From Streptomyces cadmiisoli (lineage in GTDB: Bacteria > Actinomycetota > Actinomycetes > Streptomycetales > Streptomycetaceae): DNA of 64,000 bases. Location: contig NZ_CP030073.1 in NCBI RefSeq assembly GCF_003261055.1, positions 2,666,001-2,730,000 of the forward strand, read 5' to 3'. The position numbers and the translations under genes were made by a program. The notes beneath the pieces were generated by a model. It was not told the origin of the DNA. It searched no databases and saw only the letters and a program-made list of their open reading frames with translations. Positions 8,002-15,518 of the stretch are shown here, one piece after another. How positions within the stretch are numbered: position 1 is the first letter of the stretch; each line of letters begins with the position of its first letter.

Positions 8002-8694
8002 CTAGCGTTCGGCGACCGACCCGTCACTCAGTTCCAGGACCCGGTCGGCGAGGTCGAGCAGGGTCGTGTCGTGGGTGGCGACCAGCGCCGTGACGTTCTC
8101 GCTGCGTACGACGGCCCGCAGCAGTTCCATCACGGCGTGCCCGGTCTCCGCGTCCAGCTGCGCGGTCGGCTCGTCGGCGATGAGGACGGAGGGGCTGTTG
8201 GCGAGGGCGCGGGCGATGGCCACCCGCTGCTGCTGGCCGCCGGACAGCTCGCCGGGCCGCTGCGCGGCATGGTCGGCGAGACCCACCAGGGACAGCAGCA
8301 GCTCGACGCGCTCCTCGCGCTCACGCGGGTGGGCCCGGCGCAGCCGCATCGGTACGCCGACGTTCTCGGCGGCCGTGAGGATCGGGATCAGCCCGAAGGA
8401 CTGGAAGACGAAGCCGATGCGGTCCCGTCGCAGTTCCAGCAGCCCCTTCTCGCCGAGCTCCGACAGGTCGAGCCCGTCGAGCACGACCCGCCCGCGGTCC
8501 GGTTCGTCCAGTCCGCCGACGATGTTGAGCAGCGTCGTCTTCCCGGAACCGGAGCGCCCCTTGAGGGCGACCAGTTCCCCGCGCGGCACGTCGAAGGAGA
8601 CACCGCGCAGCGCGTGCACCGCGGCGGCTCCGTCCCCGTAGGACTTGTGGACGTCCTCGACGCGCACCATGGTCTCGGTGACGACTCGGTTCAT
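8002..8694 (-). CDS. ABC transporter ATP-binding protein (LolD/MacB type), no permease nearby
   Basis: A 230-residue ABC ATPase of the MacB/LolD export class. It has Walker A GRSGSGKTTL near residue 45, signature LSGGQQQR near 145, Walker B VLIADEPTAQLD and an H-loop ATHD. The ATG at 8694 follows GGGAGGGG. Members normally sit next to an FtsX-type permease, but the gene upstream is separated by a terminator and faces the same way with an unrelated product, and kdpD lies downstream. No permease is present in this window, so it is an orphan here. It might serve a distant permease; the substrate is unknown. Confidence 0.9.
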   Translation of the reverse strand: MNRVVTETMVRVEDVHKSYGDGAAAVHALRGVSFDVPRGELVALKGRSGSGKTTLLNIVGGLDEPDRGRVVLDGLDLSELGEKGLLELRRDRIGFVFQSFGLIPILTAAENVGVPMRLRRAHPREREERVELLLSLVGLADHAAQRPGELSGGQQQRVAIARALANSPSVLIADEPTAQLDAETGHAVMELLRAVVRSENVTALVATHDTTLLDLADRVLELSDGSVAER

Positions 8695-8765
8695 GACCCC
8701 TCCCCCGTGGACCGGGCGCCAGTATCACGACCGGCGCCCGGCCGATCAACAACCGGTGCGTAAAA

Positions 8766-8793
8766 GGGCCGCACCCCCTGCGGGATGCGGCCC
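8766..8793 (-). terminator. Hairpin terminator after the DUF3710 gene
   Basis: Inverted repeat GGGCCGCA / TGCGGCCC with a 12-base loop, 15 bases beyond the DUF3710 stop and before the ABC ATPase gene. It separates the two transcription units. Confidence 0.65.
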
Positions 8794-8807
8794 GATCTGC
8801 GACAGGG

Positions 8808-9572
8808 TCAGCGGACCTCGGTGATCTCCGGTCCCCGCTGGAGCTGGCCCATGCCGCCGGAGAAGCGGGAGCCGCCCTGCTCGTCCTGCTGAACGCCCTC
8901 GGGGACCATCTGAGCGTCGTTCGGCAGCTTCAGGACGATCGGGTCGCGGGGCGCCATCGGCCCTTCGCCGCGGACCACGACCGTGTCCCGGAAGATGTTC
9001 TCCAGCAGTCCGGCCGCCTGCGGCTGCACCGCGCCCTGGCCCGAGATCACACCGCGCAGGAACCAACGGGGCCCGTCCACACCGACGAACCGGACCACCT
9101 GGAAGCCGCCCGTGCCGTCCGGCAGCTGCACCGGCACCTGGGCCCGCAGCTCCCAGCCGAGCGGTCCCTCGACCTCGTCGACGATGCCACCCTGCTGGGT
9201 GATGCCGGTGCCGATCTCCTCGCGCACCTCGCCCCAGATGCCCTCGCGCTTGGGAGCGGCGAAAGCCTGCAACTGGACGGCGCTGTCACGCAGTACGACG
9301 GTGGCCGCGACGATCGCGTCGCCCGCCACCTCGACCCGCAGCTCCATGCCGTCGACACCGGGCACGAACAGACCGCCCAGGTCGACGCGGCCCTCGGCCG
9401 GGTCACGGACCTCGGTGCTGTCCCAGGGCCCGTCGGGGCGCGGTTCGGGTTCGAGCCGCACCCGCTCGCGCTCTACCTCTTCGTCCGCCTCAGTGTCGAC
9501 GCTGTCGACGACCTGCTCGGCCTCGCCGGCCGCGCCCTCGGCGGCACCCTTCTTGTTGCGACGTCCGAACAC
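8808..9572 (-). CDS. DUF3710 family protein
   Basis: This 254-residue protein starts at a GTG at 9572 (AAGGA eight bases upstream) with the basic sequence FGRRNKKG, then an acidic low-complexity stretch up to about residue 60, then a compact beta-rich domain with a conserved WFLRGVISG segment near residue 180. It fits the actinobacterial DUF3710 family. Its function is unknown. The neighbouring dut gene ends one base upstream of this start, so the two are certainly cotranscribed. The dut-DUF3710 pairing is widely conserved in actinobacteria, as far as I recall. Confidence 0.88.
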   Translation of the reverse strand: MFGRRNKKGAAEGAAGEAEQVVDSVDTEADEEVERERVRLEPEPRPDGPWDSTEVRDPAEGRVDLGGLFVPGVDGMELRVEVAGDAIVAATVVLRDSAVQLQAFAAPKREGIWGEVREEIGTGITQQGGIVDEVEGPLGWELRAQVPVQLPDGTGGFQVVRFVGVDGPRWFLRGVISGQGAVQPQAAGLLENIFRDTVVVRGEGPMAPRDPIVLKLPNDAQMVPEGVQQDEQGGSRFSGGMGQLQRGPEITEVR

Positions 9573-9573
9573 G

Positions 9574-10125
9574 TCACTGTCCTTCCCGGTCGGATACGAC
9601 CGAAGCGTATCGATTCCCACCCGTGCTGCCGCCGACGGCGGCCTGACCGTTTGTGCCGCGCCCGCCGTCCACGGCGGCATGACCACCGGTGGACCCGAAG
9701 CCCCCCTCGGCCCGTACCGATGCGGGAAGTTCCGCCACCTCCTGGAAGCGGACTCTCTCGACCGGCTGGACGACCAGTTGGGCAATCCGGTCGAAGCGCT
9801 CGAACCGCACAGCCTCGCGCGGGTCGAGATTCACCACGATCACCTTGATCTCCCCACGGTACCCGGCATCAACCGTCCCTGGGGCATTCACCAGGGCGAC
9901 ACCGCAGCGGGCGGCGAGTCCGGATCGCGGGTGCACGAATGCCGCGTACCCCTCGGGCAGCGCCACAGACACCCCGGTGGGCAGTACGGCCCGCTCCCCG
10001 GGCTTCAGCTCGCAGCTCTCGGTGGTGCGCAGATCGGCTCCCGCGTCACCGGGGTGCTCGTACGTCGGAAGCGGTACGTCCGCATCGACGCGCCGGATCA
10101 ACACGTTCAGGGGGTCGCGGCTCAC
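9574..10125 (-). CDS. dut: dUTP diphosphatase
   Basis: A 183-residue trimeric dUTPase, which converts dUTP to dUMP and pyrophosphate, keeping uracil out of DNA and feeding dTMP synthesis. All five family motifs are visible in order: DAGADLR, PRSGLA, the catalytic Asp/Tyr in VDAGYRGEIKV, RIAQLVV and the C-terminal EGGFGSTG. The tail after motif five is unusually long (about 35 Gly/Ala/Thr-rich residues). The GTG start at 10125 has GAGGTG upstream and overlaps the stop of the damaged thioesterase gene by four bases (GTGA). The thymidine kinase at 24 kb acts in the same nucleotide branch. Confidence 0.96.
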   Translation of the reverse strand: MSRDPLNVLIRRVDADVPLPTYEHPGDAGADLRTTESCELKPGERAVLPTGVSVALPEGYAAFVHPRSGLAARCGVALVNAPGTVDAGYRGEIKVIVVNLDPREAVRFERFDRIAQLVVQPVERVRFQEVAELPASVRAEGGFGSTGGHAAVDGGRGTNGQAAVGGSTGGNRYASVVSDREGQ

Positions 10126-10642
10126 GGGTTCACCTCGAAGGCGCGGGCGCGCCTGATCTGGTCGGGGTCGTTCATGGCGGCCTGGATCTCCTCCGCGCGG
10201 CCGTTGTCGATGAAGTGATCGACCTTGACCTCGATGAAGAGGGCGTCGGCGCGGACCACCACGGGCCCGTCGGGGCCCCCGATGCGCCCGGTGGCCGTGG
10301 AGTAGATCTTCCGTCCGGCCACCGCGGTCACCTCGGCCGCCAGGTGGAGCGTGGTGCCCACCGGCACGGGCCGAGCGTCTCGTCCAGCGCGGTCGCGAGC
10401 ACACCGCCGTGCGCGAGGCCCGGCGCGCCCTGGTGCTCGGGCCGCACCGTGAACTCGGCGGTGATCGTCACTCCCGCTCCCGCGCGCGCCGCCAGGTGCA
10501 GCCCGTGGGGCTGCTCGCTGCCGCAGCCGAAGCACTCGCCGTAGTGCGAGCCGAGCAGCTCACCGGGCGCGGGCGCGTCGGGGTGCCGCACCGGCTTCGT
10601 CGCGTCGGCGGGAGGCGTCAGACCTGGGGAAGTACCACTCAC
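10122..10642 (-). pseudogene. PaaI-family hotdog thioesterase, frameshifted by an internal deletion
   Basis: Two frames together make one thioesterase. The N-terminal half, from a GTG at 10642, contains GECFGCGSEQPHGLHL and the hotdog motif HQGAPGLAHGGVLATALDE. It then goes out of frame and stops near 10328. The C-terminal half (RPVPVGTTLHLAAEVTAV to the stop at 10122) continues in another frame. The junction lies near 10370, at CTCGGCCCGTG. Intact relatives have about 20 residues between DETLG and RPVPV, so about 60 bases appear deleted with a frame change. Either the gene is inactivated or the sequence has an assembly error. The downstream dut start still overlaps the old stop, so translational coupling to dut would be affected. 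Enzyme substrate unknown. Confidence 0.75.
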
Positions 10643-10700
10643 AGCCGCAGACCTTACCCGCGCGTCGGCACCGAACGGGCACCGTGCCAAGCTTGCTTCC

Positions 10701-11168
10701 ATGCAGCCTTCCGCCACCCCCTACGAAGAACGCCTCACCGCACCCCTCTCCTGGTGGCTGATCAGCTTCCTGGTGGGGCTCTCGATGGCCCTGATCATGC
10801 TGCCCTTCGGCACCCTCGCACTGCTGGGCGGCCTGGTCGGCGGCACCGCGGTGGCGGCGGTCGCCGCGAGTTCCTACGGCGCGATCCGCATCCGCGTGGT
10901 GAACGGGTCCCTGATCGCGGGCGAGGCGAAGATCCCGGTGACGGCGCTGGGCGAGGCCGAGGTGCTGGACCGCGAGGAGGCGCGCGCCTGGCGCACCCAC
11001 AAGGCCGACACCCGTGCCTTCCTCCTGCTGCGCGCCTACATCCCCACGGCGCTGCGCGTGGAGGTCGTCGACCCGGCCGACCCGACGCCGTACCTGTACC
11101 TGTCCACGCGCGAGCCGGAGCGGCTGGCGGAGGCCCTCAGGGCGGCGAAGGCGGCCTGCGCGGCCTAG
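10701..11168 (+). CDS. DUF3093 membrane protein
   Basis: A 155-residue protein with two closely spaced hydrophobic helices (about residues 17-38 and 42-62) forming a membrane hairpin, then a cytoplasmic beta-rich domain. It matches DUF3093. The N terminus MQPSATPYEERLTAP is typical of that family. It is divergent from the thioesterase/dut unit and convergent with the EcsC-like gene. In mycobacteria the same family sits beside dut (Rv2698, from memory). The function is unknown. Confidence 0.87.
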   Translation: MQPSATPYEERLTAPLSWWLISFLVGLSMALIMLPFGTLALLGGLVGGTAVAAVAASSYGAIRIRVVNGSLIAGEAKIPVTALGEAEVLDREEARAWRTHKADTRAFLLLRAYIPTALRVEVVDPADPTPYLYLSTREPERLAEALRAAKAACAA

Positions 11169-11195
11169 AGGCCGAGGACGGCTCCGCCCGGCCCG

Positions 11196-12152
11196 CTAGC
11201 GGGGCGGTGCGGCGTCCGCACCGCCGAGTGGCTTCAGCGGGTCCACGAGCCCCACGGCGTCCGCGGGGCGCTCCAGCGGCGGCAGCTCGGTCAGCCGGTC
11301 CCAGGGCACCTGCGTCTTGCGCAGGTCCGCCCTGATCCGGGCGGCGAGCTTCCTGGTGTCCCGCCGGTTCATCGCCGCTCCCACGGCGGCACCCACCATG
11401 AACGGCATGAGGTTCGGCAGATTGCGCACCATGCGCTTCATGATCTGCTGCCGCAGTTCCCGCTTCATCTGCCCGCCGAGCGCGGCGTTGATCGAGGTCG
11501 GCTTCAGGGGGTCGATGCCCCGCTCCTCCGACCAGGCACTCAGATACGCGGTGCTGCGGTCCTTCAGGTTGCCGGCCGGGCGGCAGCCGTAGACCTCGTG
11601 GAGCTCGGCGATCAGTTTCAGCTCGATCGCGGCGACCCCGGTCACCTCCGCGGCCAGTTCCGTGGGCATCGCGGGAGGCACGGGAAGCATCGCCGCCGCG
11701 CCGACGCCCGCACCGACCGTCGCGGACGCCTTGGCGGCGCCGGCCACCAGCTTGTCCGCGATCTCCTCGGGCCCGAGGCCCGGGAAGTGTCTGCGCAGCG
11801 TCGCGAGGTCCCGTACAGGGATTCGAGGGGCGATGTCGATGATCCGGTCTGCCAGATGCGCAAGTCCGGCCCTGGCGCGGTCTCCGCTCTTGCGGACGCC
11901 GCCCCGGGCCAGGTCCTTGGCCCTGTCCCGGATCGCCACCACCCGGCGCTTGGCGACGGGGTGGGGCGATGGGGCCGGCACCGGGAGGTCAGCCCCGTCA
12001 CCGGCCGGTTCGAGCGAGGCCGACTCCGCGGGGACCGATCCCCGATCGGAGGAGCCTCGCTCGTCGTCACGCACGCCGTGGGGGCCGTCGGACGGCCCCG
12101 AGTCCGCTCCCCGCTGGAAGCGGCGCTTCCGAGGTGGGGTCGAGCCAGTCAC
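11196..12152 (-). CDS. EcsC-like hypothetical protein
   Basis: A 318-residue protein. The first 100 residues are charged and low in complexity (an Arg-rich start MTGSTPPRKRRF, then acidic and Pro-rich stretches). The middle resembles the EcsC family: a Gly/Ala-rich hydrophobic stretch with VGAGVGAAAML near residue 155, then ELAAEVTGVAAIELKLIAEL, and later another Gly/Ala segment with FMVGAAVGAAMNRR. The GTG at 12152 has GAGGA upstream. The preceding DUF4193 gene ends 13 bases before it, so they form an operon. EcsC proteins are poorly understood and are often linked to membrane or secretion functions. The assignment is by general pattern. Confidence 0.7.
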   Translation of the reverse strand: MTGSTPPRKRRFQRGADSGPSDGPHGVRDDERGSSDRGSVPAESASLEPAGDGADLPVPAPSPHPVAKRRVVAIRDRAKDLARGGVRKSGDRARAGLAHLADRIIDIAPRIPVRDLATLRRHFPGLGPEEIADKLVAGAAKASATVGAGVGAAAMLPVPPAMPTELAAEVTGVAAIELKLIAELHEVYGCRPAGNLKDRSTAYLSAWSEERGIDPLKPTSINAALGGQMKRELRQQIMKRMVRNLPNLMPFMVGAAVGAAMNRRDTRKLAARIRADLRKTQVPWDRLTELPPLERPADAVGLVDPLKPLGGADAAPPR

Positions 12153-12165
12153 GGCCGACCCCTCC

Positions 12166-12462
12166 TCAGTCGCAGTCGCGGCAGATCGGCTGACCGTTCT
12201 TCTCCCTGGCCAGCTGGCTGCGGTGATGGACCAGGAAGCAGCTCATGCAGGTGAACTCGTCCTGCTGCTTCGGCAATACACGGACGGCCAGCTCCTCGTT
12301 CGAGAGGTCGGCGCCCGGGAGTTCCAGGCCTTCTGCGGCCTCGAACTCGTCGACGTCGACGGCCGAGGCGGACTTGTCGTTCCGCCGGGCCTTCAGTTCT
12401 TCCAAGCTGTCCGAGTCGACGTCGTCGTCGGTCTTGCGTGGGGTGTCGTAATCGGTTGCCAT
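12166..12462 (-). CDS. DUF4193 zinc-ribbon-like protein
   Basis: A 98-residue acidic protein. It begins MATDYDTPRKTDDDVDSDS, has a helical acidic middle and ends in a metal-site motif: CMSC, then an HH pair, then CRDCD at the C terminus. That is the DUF4193 family, found in nearly all actinobacteria. The ATG at 12462 is preferred because a purine-rich GGAGGGGGAG precedes it and relatives begin MATDYD. The EcsC-like gene follows 13 bases downstream. A four-Cys zinc site is inferred from the spacing; the function is unknown. Confidence 0.9.
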   Translation of the reverse strand: MATDYDTPRKTDDDVDSDSLEELKARRNDKSASAVDVDEFEAAEGLELPGADLSNEELAVRVLPKQQDEFTCMSCFLVHHRSQLAREKNGQPICRDCD

Positions 12463-12856
12463 GTCGCTCTCCCCCTCCGGGTGTCTGCGGTGTCTCCAGC
12501 GCACGTAACGCGTGAGAGGCCGGACTTGTGCCCGACCCGAGGCGGAGATTTTGCCTCACATCAAGGTCTGTTACTCAATCGACACCCAACCGGACTCCTC
12601 ATGAGTGATCGGCTTGGATGGCGATCGGGACCGTACACGGTCCGAATGTCGCACTTCAAAGGCGCCTCACCGTGTACTTCCCGTGATCAAGCCCCTGGAA
12701 AACCCGGAGTTTCCGGGCTTTCGACGGGCAATATTGATCACGGAGAGTGGATGGCCAGAAAATCGCCCTTGTGATCGATCACACACGGAGCGGCCGGTCG
12801 GGTGCCCCGAAAATTCCGCGCAAAGCGAACATCCTCGGGTGTGTCGGCCCATGCTC
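12463..12856. other. Intergenic region between DUF4193 and cutS with palindrome and hairpin
   Basis: This 394-base gap upstream of DUF4193 and downstream of cutS has lower GC than its surroundings and no supported gene. It contains a hairpin GAAAACCCGGA/TTCCGGGCTTTC at 12698-12722 that could end cutS transcription, a perfect 14-base palindrome at 12770-12783, and further TGATCA sequences near 12685 and 12735. The DUF4193 promoter must lie here. Confidence 0.5.
12770..12783. promoter_or_regulatory. Perfect palindrome TGTGATCGATCACA
   Basis: A 14-base perfect palindrome in the gap after cutS. It looks like a dimeric regulator site. The half-sites TGTGA/TCACA resemble CRP half-sites, but the spacer is four bases rather than six. 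Its role is unknown. Confidence 0.3.
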
Positions 12857-14086
12857 TCAGATGGGGAAGGTGACGCGCATCACGAGACCTCCTCCCTCGC
12901 GGGGCTGAGCGACGATGTGCCCGCCGTGCGCACGGGCCACGGACCGGACGATGGACAGGCCGAGGCCCACGCCCTTGTCGCTCCCCGTCCGCTCGGTGCG
13001 CAGCCGCCGGAACGGCTCGAAGAGGTTGTCGATCTCGTACGCCGGCACCACGGGGCCGGTGTTCGCGACGACCAGGACGGCGTGGCCGTGCTGGAGTTCG
13101 GTGGTGACCTCGACCCAGCCGCCCTCGGGCACGTTGTACCGCACGGCGTTCTGCACGAGGTTCAGGGCGATCCGCTCCAGCAGGACCCCGTTGCCCTGGA
13201 CCACCGCCGGCTCGCGCTTGCCGCGGATCTCCACGCCCTTGGCCTGCGCCTCGGCGTGCACCTGGTCGACGGCCTGCGAGGCCACCTCGGCGAGGTCCAC
13301 GGGCTTGCGCTCGACGATCTGGTTGTCGCTGCGGGCGAGCAGCAGCAGCCCCTCCACGAGCTGCTCGCTGCGCTCGTTGGTGGCCAGCAGCGTCTTGCCG
13401 AGCTGCTGGAGCTCCACGGGCGCCCCCGGGTCGGACAGGTGCACCTCGAGGAGCGTGCGGTTGATCGCCAGCGGGGTGCGCAGTTCGTGCGAGGCGTTGC
13501 CGACGAAGCGCTGCTGGGCGGTGAAGGCCCGCTGCAACCGCTCCAGCATGTCGTCGAAGGTGTCGGCCAGTTCCTTCAGCTCGTCGTCCGGCCCGTCCAG
13601 CTCGATCCGGCGGGACAGGTCGGAGCCGGCCACCGCGCGCGCGGTGCGGGTGATCCGGCCCAGCGGCGACAGGACGCGGCCGGCCATGGCGTAGCCGAAG
13701 GCGAAGGCGATCACGGCCAGGCCGAGCAGGGCCAGCAGCGAGCGGCTGAGCAGGTTGTCCAGGGCGTGCTGGCGCTGCTCGTTGACGCACTCGTTCATCG
13801 CGTGGTTGAGCTCGGTGGCGGTCGGCTGCGACGGGAAGTTGCAGGTCTCGCTCGCCACCTGGCCGGAAAGGATCTTGAAGGGTAGGTCGCTGCCCACGTT
13901 GAGCGCGTTCGCCGCCAGCAGGTAGATGATCGACAGCAGCAGGATGCCGGCGATCAGGAACATGCCGCCGTACAGCAGCGTGAGCCGTATCCGGATGGTC
14001 GGGCGCAGCAGCGGAAACGGGTCGGGCTTCCTCGGGTCCCAGGTCGGTTTCGGGGGCGCCTGGGCGGGCGTGGGGTTCGCGGCCAC
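12857..14086 (-). CDS. cutS: Sensor histidine kinase CutS
   Basis: A 409-residue membrane sensor kinase. It has a short cytoplasmic Pro-rich N terminus, membrane helix 1 (about 32-58), an extracytoplasmic loop of about 75 residues with two Cys (ETCNFPSQP and NECVNEQ), helix 2 (about 128-150), then HAMP. The phospho-histidine near residue 200 is in NASHELRTPLAIN, and the ATPase domain has NLVQNAVRYN and GVGLGLSIVRSVARAHGG. Starting at a GTG five bases after cutR, it forms an operon. The match to Streptomyces CutS (about 414 residues) is clear. CutRS has been linked to repression of actinorhodin production and, more recently, to secretion stress. The paired loop cysteines fit redox or folding sensing; that is inference. 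Confidence 0.93.
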   Translation of the reverse strand: MAANPTPAQAPPKPTWDPRKPDPFPLLRPTIRIRLTLLYGGMFLIAGILLLSIIYLLAANALNVGSDLPFKILSGQVASETCNFPSQPTATELNHAMNECVNEQRQHALDNLLSRSLLALLGLAVIAFAFGYAMAGRVLSPLGRITRTARAVAGSDLSRRIELDGPDDELKELADTFDDMLERLQRAFTAQQRFVGNASHELRTPLAINRTLLEVHLSDPGAPVELQQLGKTLLATNERSEQLVEGLLLLARSDNQIVERKPVDLAEVASQAVDQVHAEAQAKGVEIRGKREPAVVQGNGVLLERIALNLVQNAVRYNVPEGGWVEVTTELQHGHAVLVVANTGPVVPAYEIDNLFEPFRRLRTERTGSDKGVGLGLSIVRSVARAHGGHIVAQPREGGGLVMRVTFPI

Positions 14087-14091
14087 CGTGG

Positions 14092-14745
14092 TCAGATCCG
14101 GTAGCCGGAGCCGGGGACGGTGACGATGACGGGCGGCTCACCCAGCTTGCGACGCAAGGTCATGACGGTCACACGCACCACGTTCGTGAACGGGTCGGTG
14201 TTCTCGTCCCAGGCCTTCTCCAGCAGCTGCTCGGCGGAGACGACGGCGCCCTCGCTGCGCATCAGGACCTCCAGGACGGCGAACTCCTTGGGCGCGAGCT
14301 GCACCTCCTTGCCGTCCCGGAAGACCTCGCGGCGGTTCGGGTCGAGCTTGATCCCGGCGCGCTCCAGGACGGGCGGCAGCGGAACGCTGGTGCGCCGGCC
14401 CAGGGCACGCACGCGCGCGGTGAGCTCGCTGAAGGCGAACGGCTTCGGCAGGTAGTCGTCGGCGCCGATCTCCAGGCCCTCGACCCGGTCGCTCACGTCG
14501 CCGGAAGCCGTGAGCATCAGGACGCGGGTGGGCATGCCGAGTTCGACGATCTTGCGGCAGACGTCGTCGCCGTGGACCAGCGGGAGGTCGCGGTCGAGCA
14601 CGACCACGTCGTAGTCGTTGACGCCGATGCGCTCCAGGGCGGCCGCACCGTCGTACACGACGTCGACGGCCATGGCCTCCCGGCGCAGTCCGGTGGCCAC
14701 CGCATCGGCGAGCAGCTGCTCGTCCTCGACGACGAGTACGCGCAC
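14092..14745 (-). CDS. cutR: OmpR-family response regulator CutR
   Basis: A 217-residue response regulator, exactly the length of CutR. The receiver has VVEDE (residues 6-8 acidic), phospho-acceptor Asp51 in VVVLDRDLP and Lys in LPKPFAF. The winged-helix domain has LAPKEFAVLEVLMRSEG and FTNVVRVTVMTLRRKLG. The GTG at 14745 follows GAAGGAC at a normal distance; an upstream open frame to 14790 is not used in relatives. It is translated before cutS, five bases apart. It should bind DNA as a phosphorylated dimer. Confidence 0.95.
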   Translation of the reverse strand: MRVLVVEDEQLLADAVATGLRREAMAVDVVYDGAAALERIGVNDYDVVVLDRDLPLVHGDDVCRKIVELGMPTRVLMLTASGDVSDRVEGLEIGADDYLPKPFAFSELTARVRALGRRTSVPLPPVLERAGIKLDPNRREVFRDGKEVQLAPKEFAVLEVLMRSEGAVVSAEQLLEKAWDENTDPFTNVVRVTVMTLRRKLGEPPVIVTVPGSGYRI

Positions 14746-15248
14746 GTCGCTTGTCCTTCCTGTGTCCACCCGCGCGGCTCCGGGGCGCACGCGAGCAGGG
14801 GTCTTCGGGGATGGTGTCGGCCTCCATCCTGCCCTTTTCGGTCATAAGTCGGCGGTAAGTCGCCGGAGCGGGCGGAAGGCGGACGGAGGGCGGTCCCCCG
14901 CCGCGGGTCCGGGCACGTGCTGTCGACGTATGCGCACAGCGCGTGCCGCGGGATCGGTGAGGGACCCCGGGTGACTCCGGAGACTGATCCGGGAATGCGA
15001 GATTTTCTCTTCCGGTTGAGGTTTCCGGTGAAGGGAGCGGGGGGAGGACGGAATACACCCCGCGATCACGCTCTGCTTGTGCCGCAGCACCATGCGGTAC
15101 GCCGCTGTCCGCTTCGCAGAGTGGGCGTGGGTGTCCGGCACCGTCGCCGCCCGGCAGGGCAGCGCTGGGCACTCATGGACGTGATCGCCCCTTCCGAACG
15201 GCACACCCCCGTGCCACAGACCCACGACCCAGGACGAGGGGGCGCAGC
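14746..15248. other. 503-base divergent intergenic region
   Basis: Between cutR (leftward) and the small gene at 15249 (rightward). It must hold both promoters. A less GC-rich stretch at 14985-15065 is the likeliest promoter area. I find no convincing gene, repeat or RNA here. Confidence 0.4.
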
Positions 15249-15422
15249 ATGGACGCTTTCACCGCAGGACTTCTGCAGCGCATAAGGACGACCGAGTCCG
15301 ACCTGACGCGGGCTCGTGACGAGGGCGACGACTTCCTCGTCGACGTCGAGCAGGGCGAGCTCGACGACCTGCGCCGCCTCGCGGCCGAACACGGCGTCGA
15401 AGTAGGCGCGACCGGTATCTGA
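15249..15422 (+). CDS. Small conserved hypothetical protein, 57 aa
   Basis: An ATG at 15249 preceded by GAGGGGG opens a 57-codon frame ending at TGA 15420-15422. The peptide MDAFTAGLLQRIRTTE is followed by an amphipathic, Asp/Glu-rich helical stretch. It is well placed between cutR and a strong terminator, with Streptomyces-like codon use. I remember similar small proteins beside cutRS in other Streptomyces. The function is unknown; it is soluble, acidic and probably helical. Confidence 0.72.
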   Translation: MDAFTAGLLQRIRTTESDLTRARDEGDDFLVDVEQGELDDLRRLAAEHGVEVGATGI

Positions 15423-15436
15423 CCGGCTCATACGTA

Positions 15437-15480
15437 CGAAGCGGGGCCCCGGCGAACCCATCGCCGAGGCCCCGCTTCGT
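15437..15480. terminator. Strong hairpin between convergent genes
   Basis: A 13-base inverted repeat ACGAAGCGGGGCC / GGCCCCGCTTCGT starts 15 bases after the small gene. It can serve both that gene and the convergent inositol-phosphatase gene. Confidence 0.8.
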
Positions 15481-15518
15481 CGTGATCGCACGGCACCGGA
15501 CCGCCGTGGCGGCACCCG

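Noticed and set aside
8808..9785. Start of the DUF3710 gene upstream of 9572
   Set aside because: The extra N-terminal codons overlap dut and have no family match; GTG 9572 has a good ribosome site.
12770..12783. CRP site
   Set aside because: Half-sites fit but the spacer is four bases instead of six, so a CRP call is not supported.
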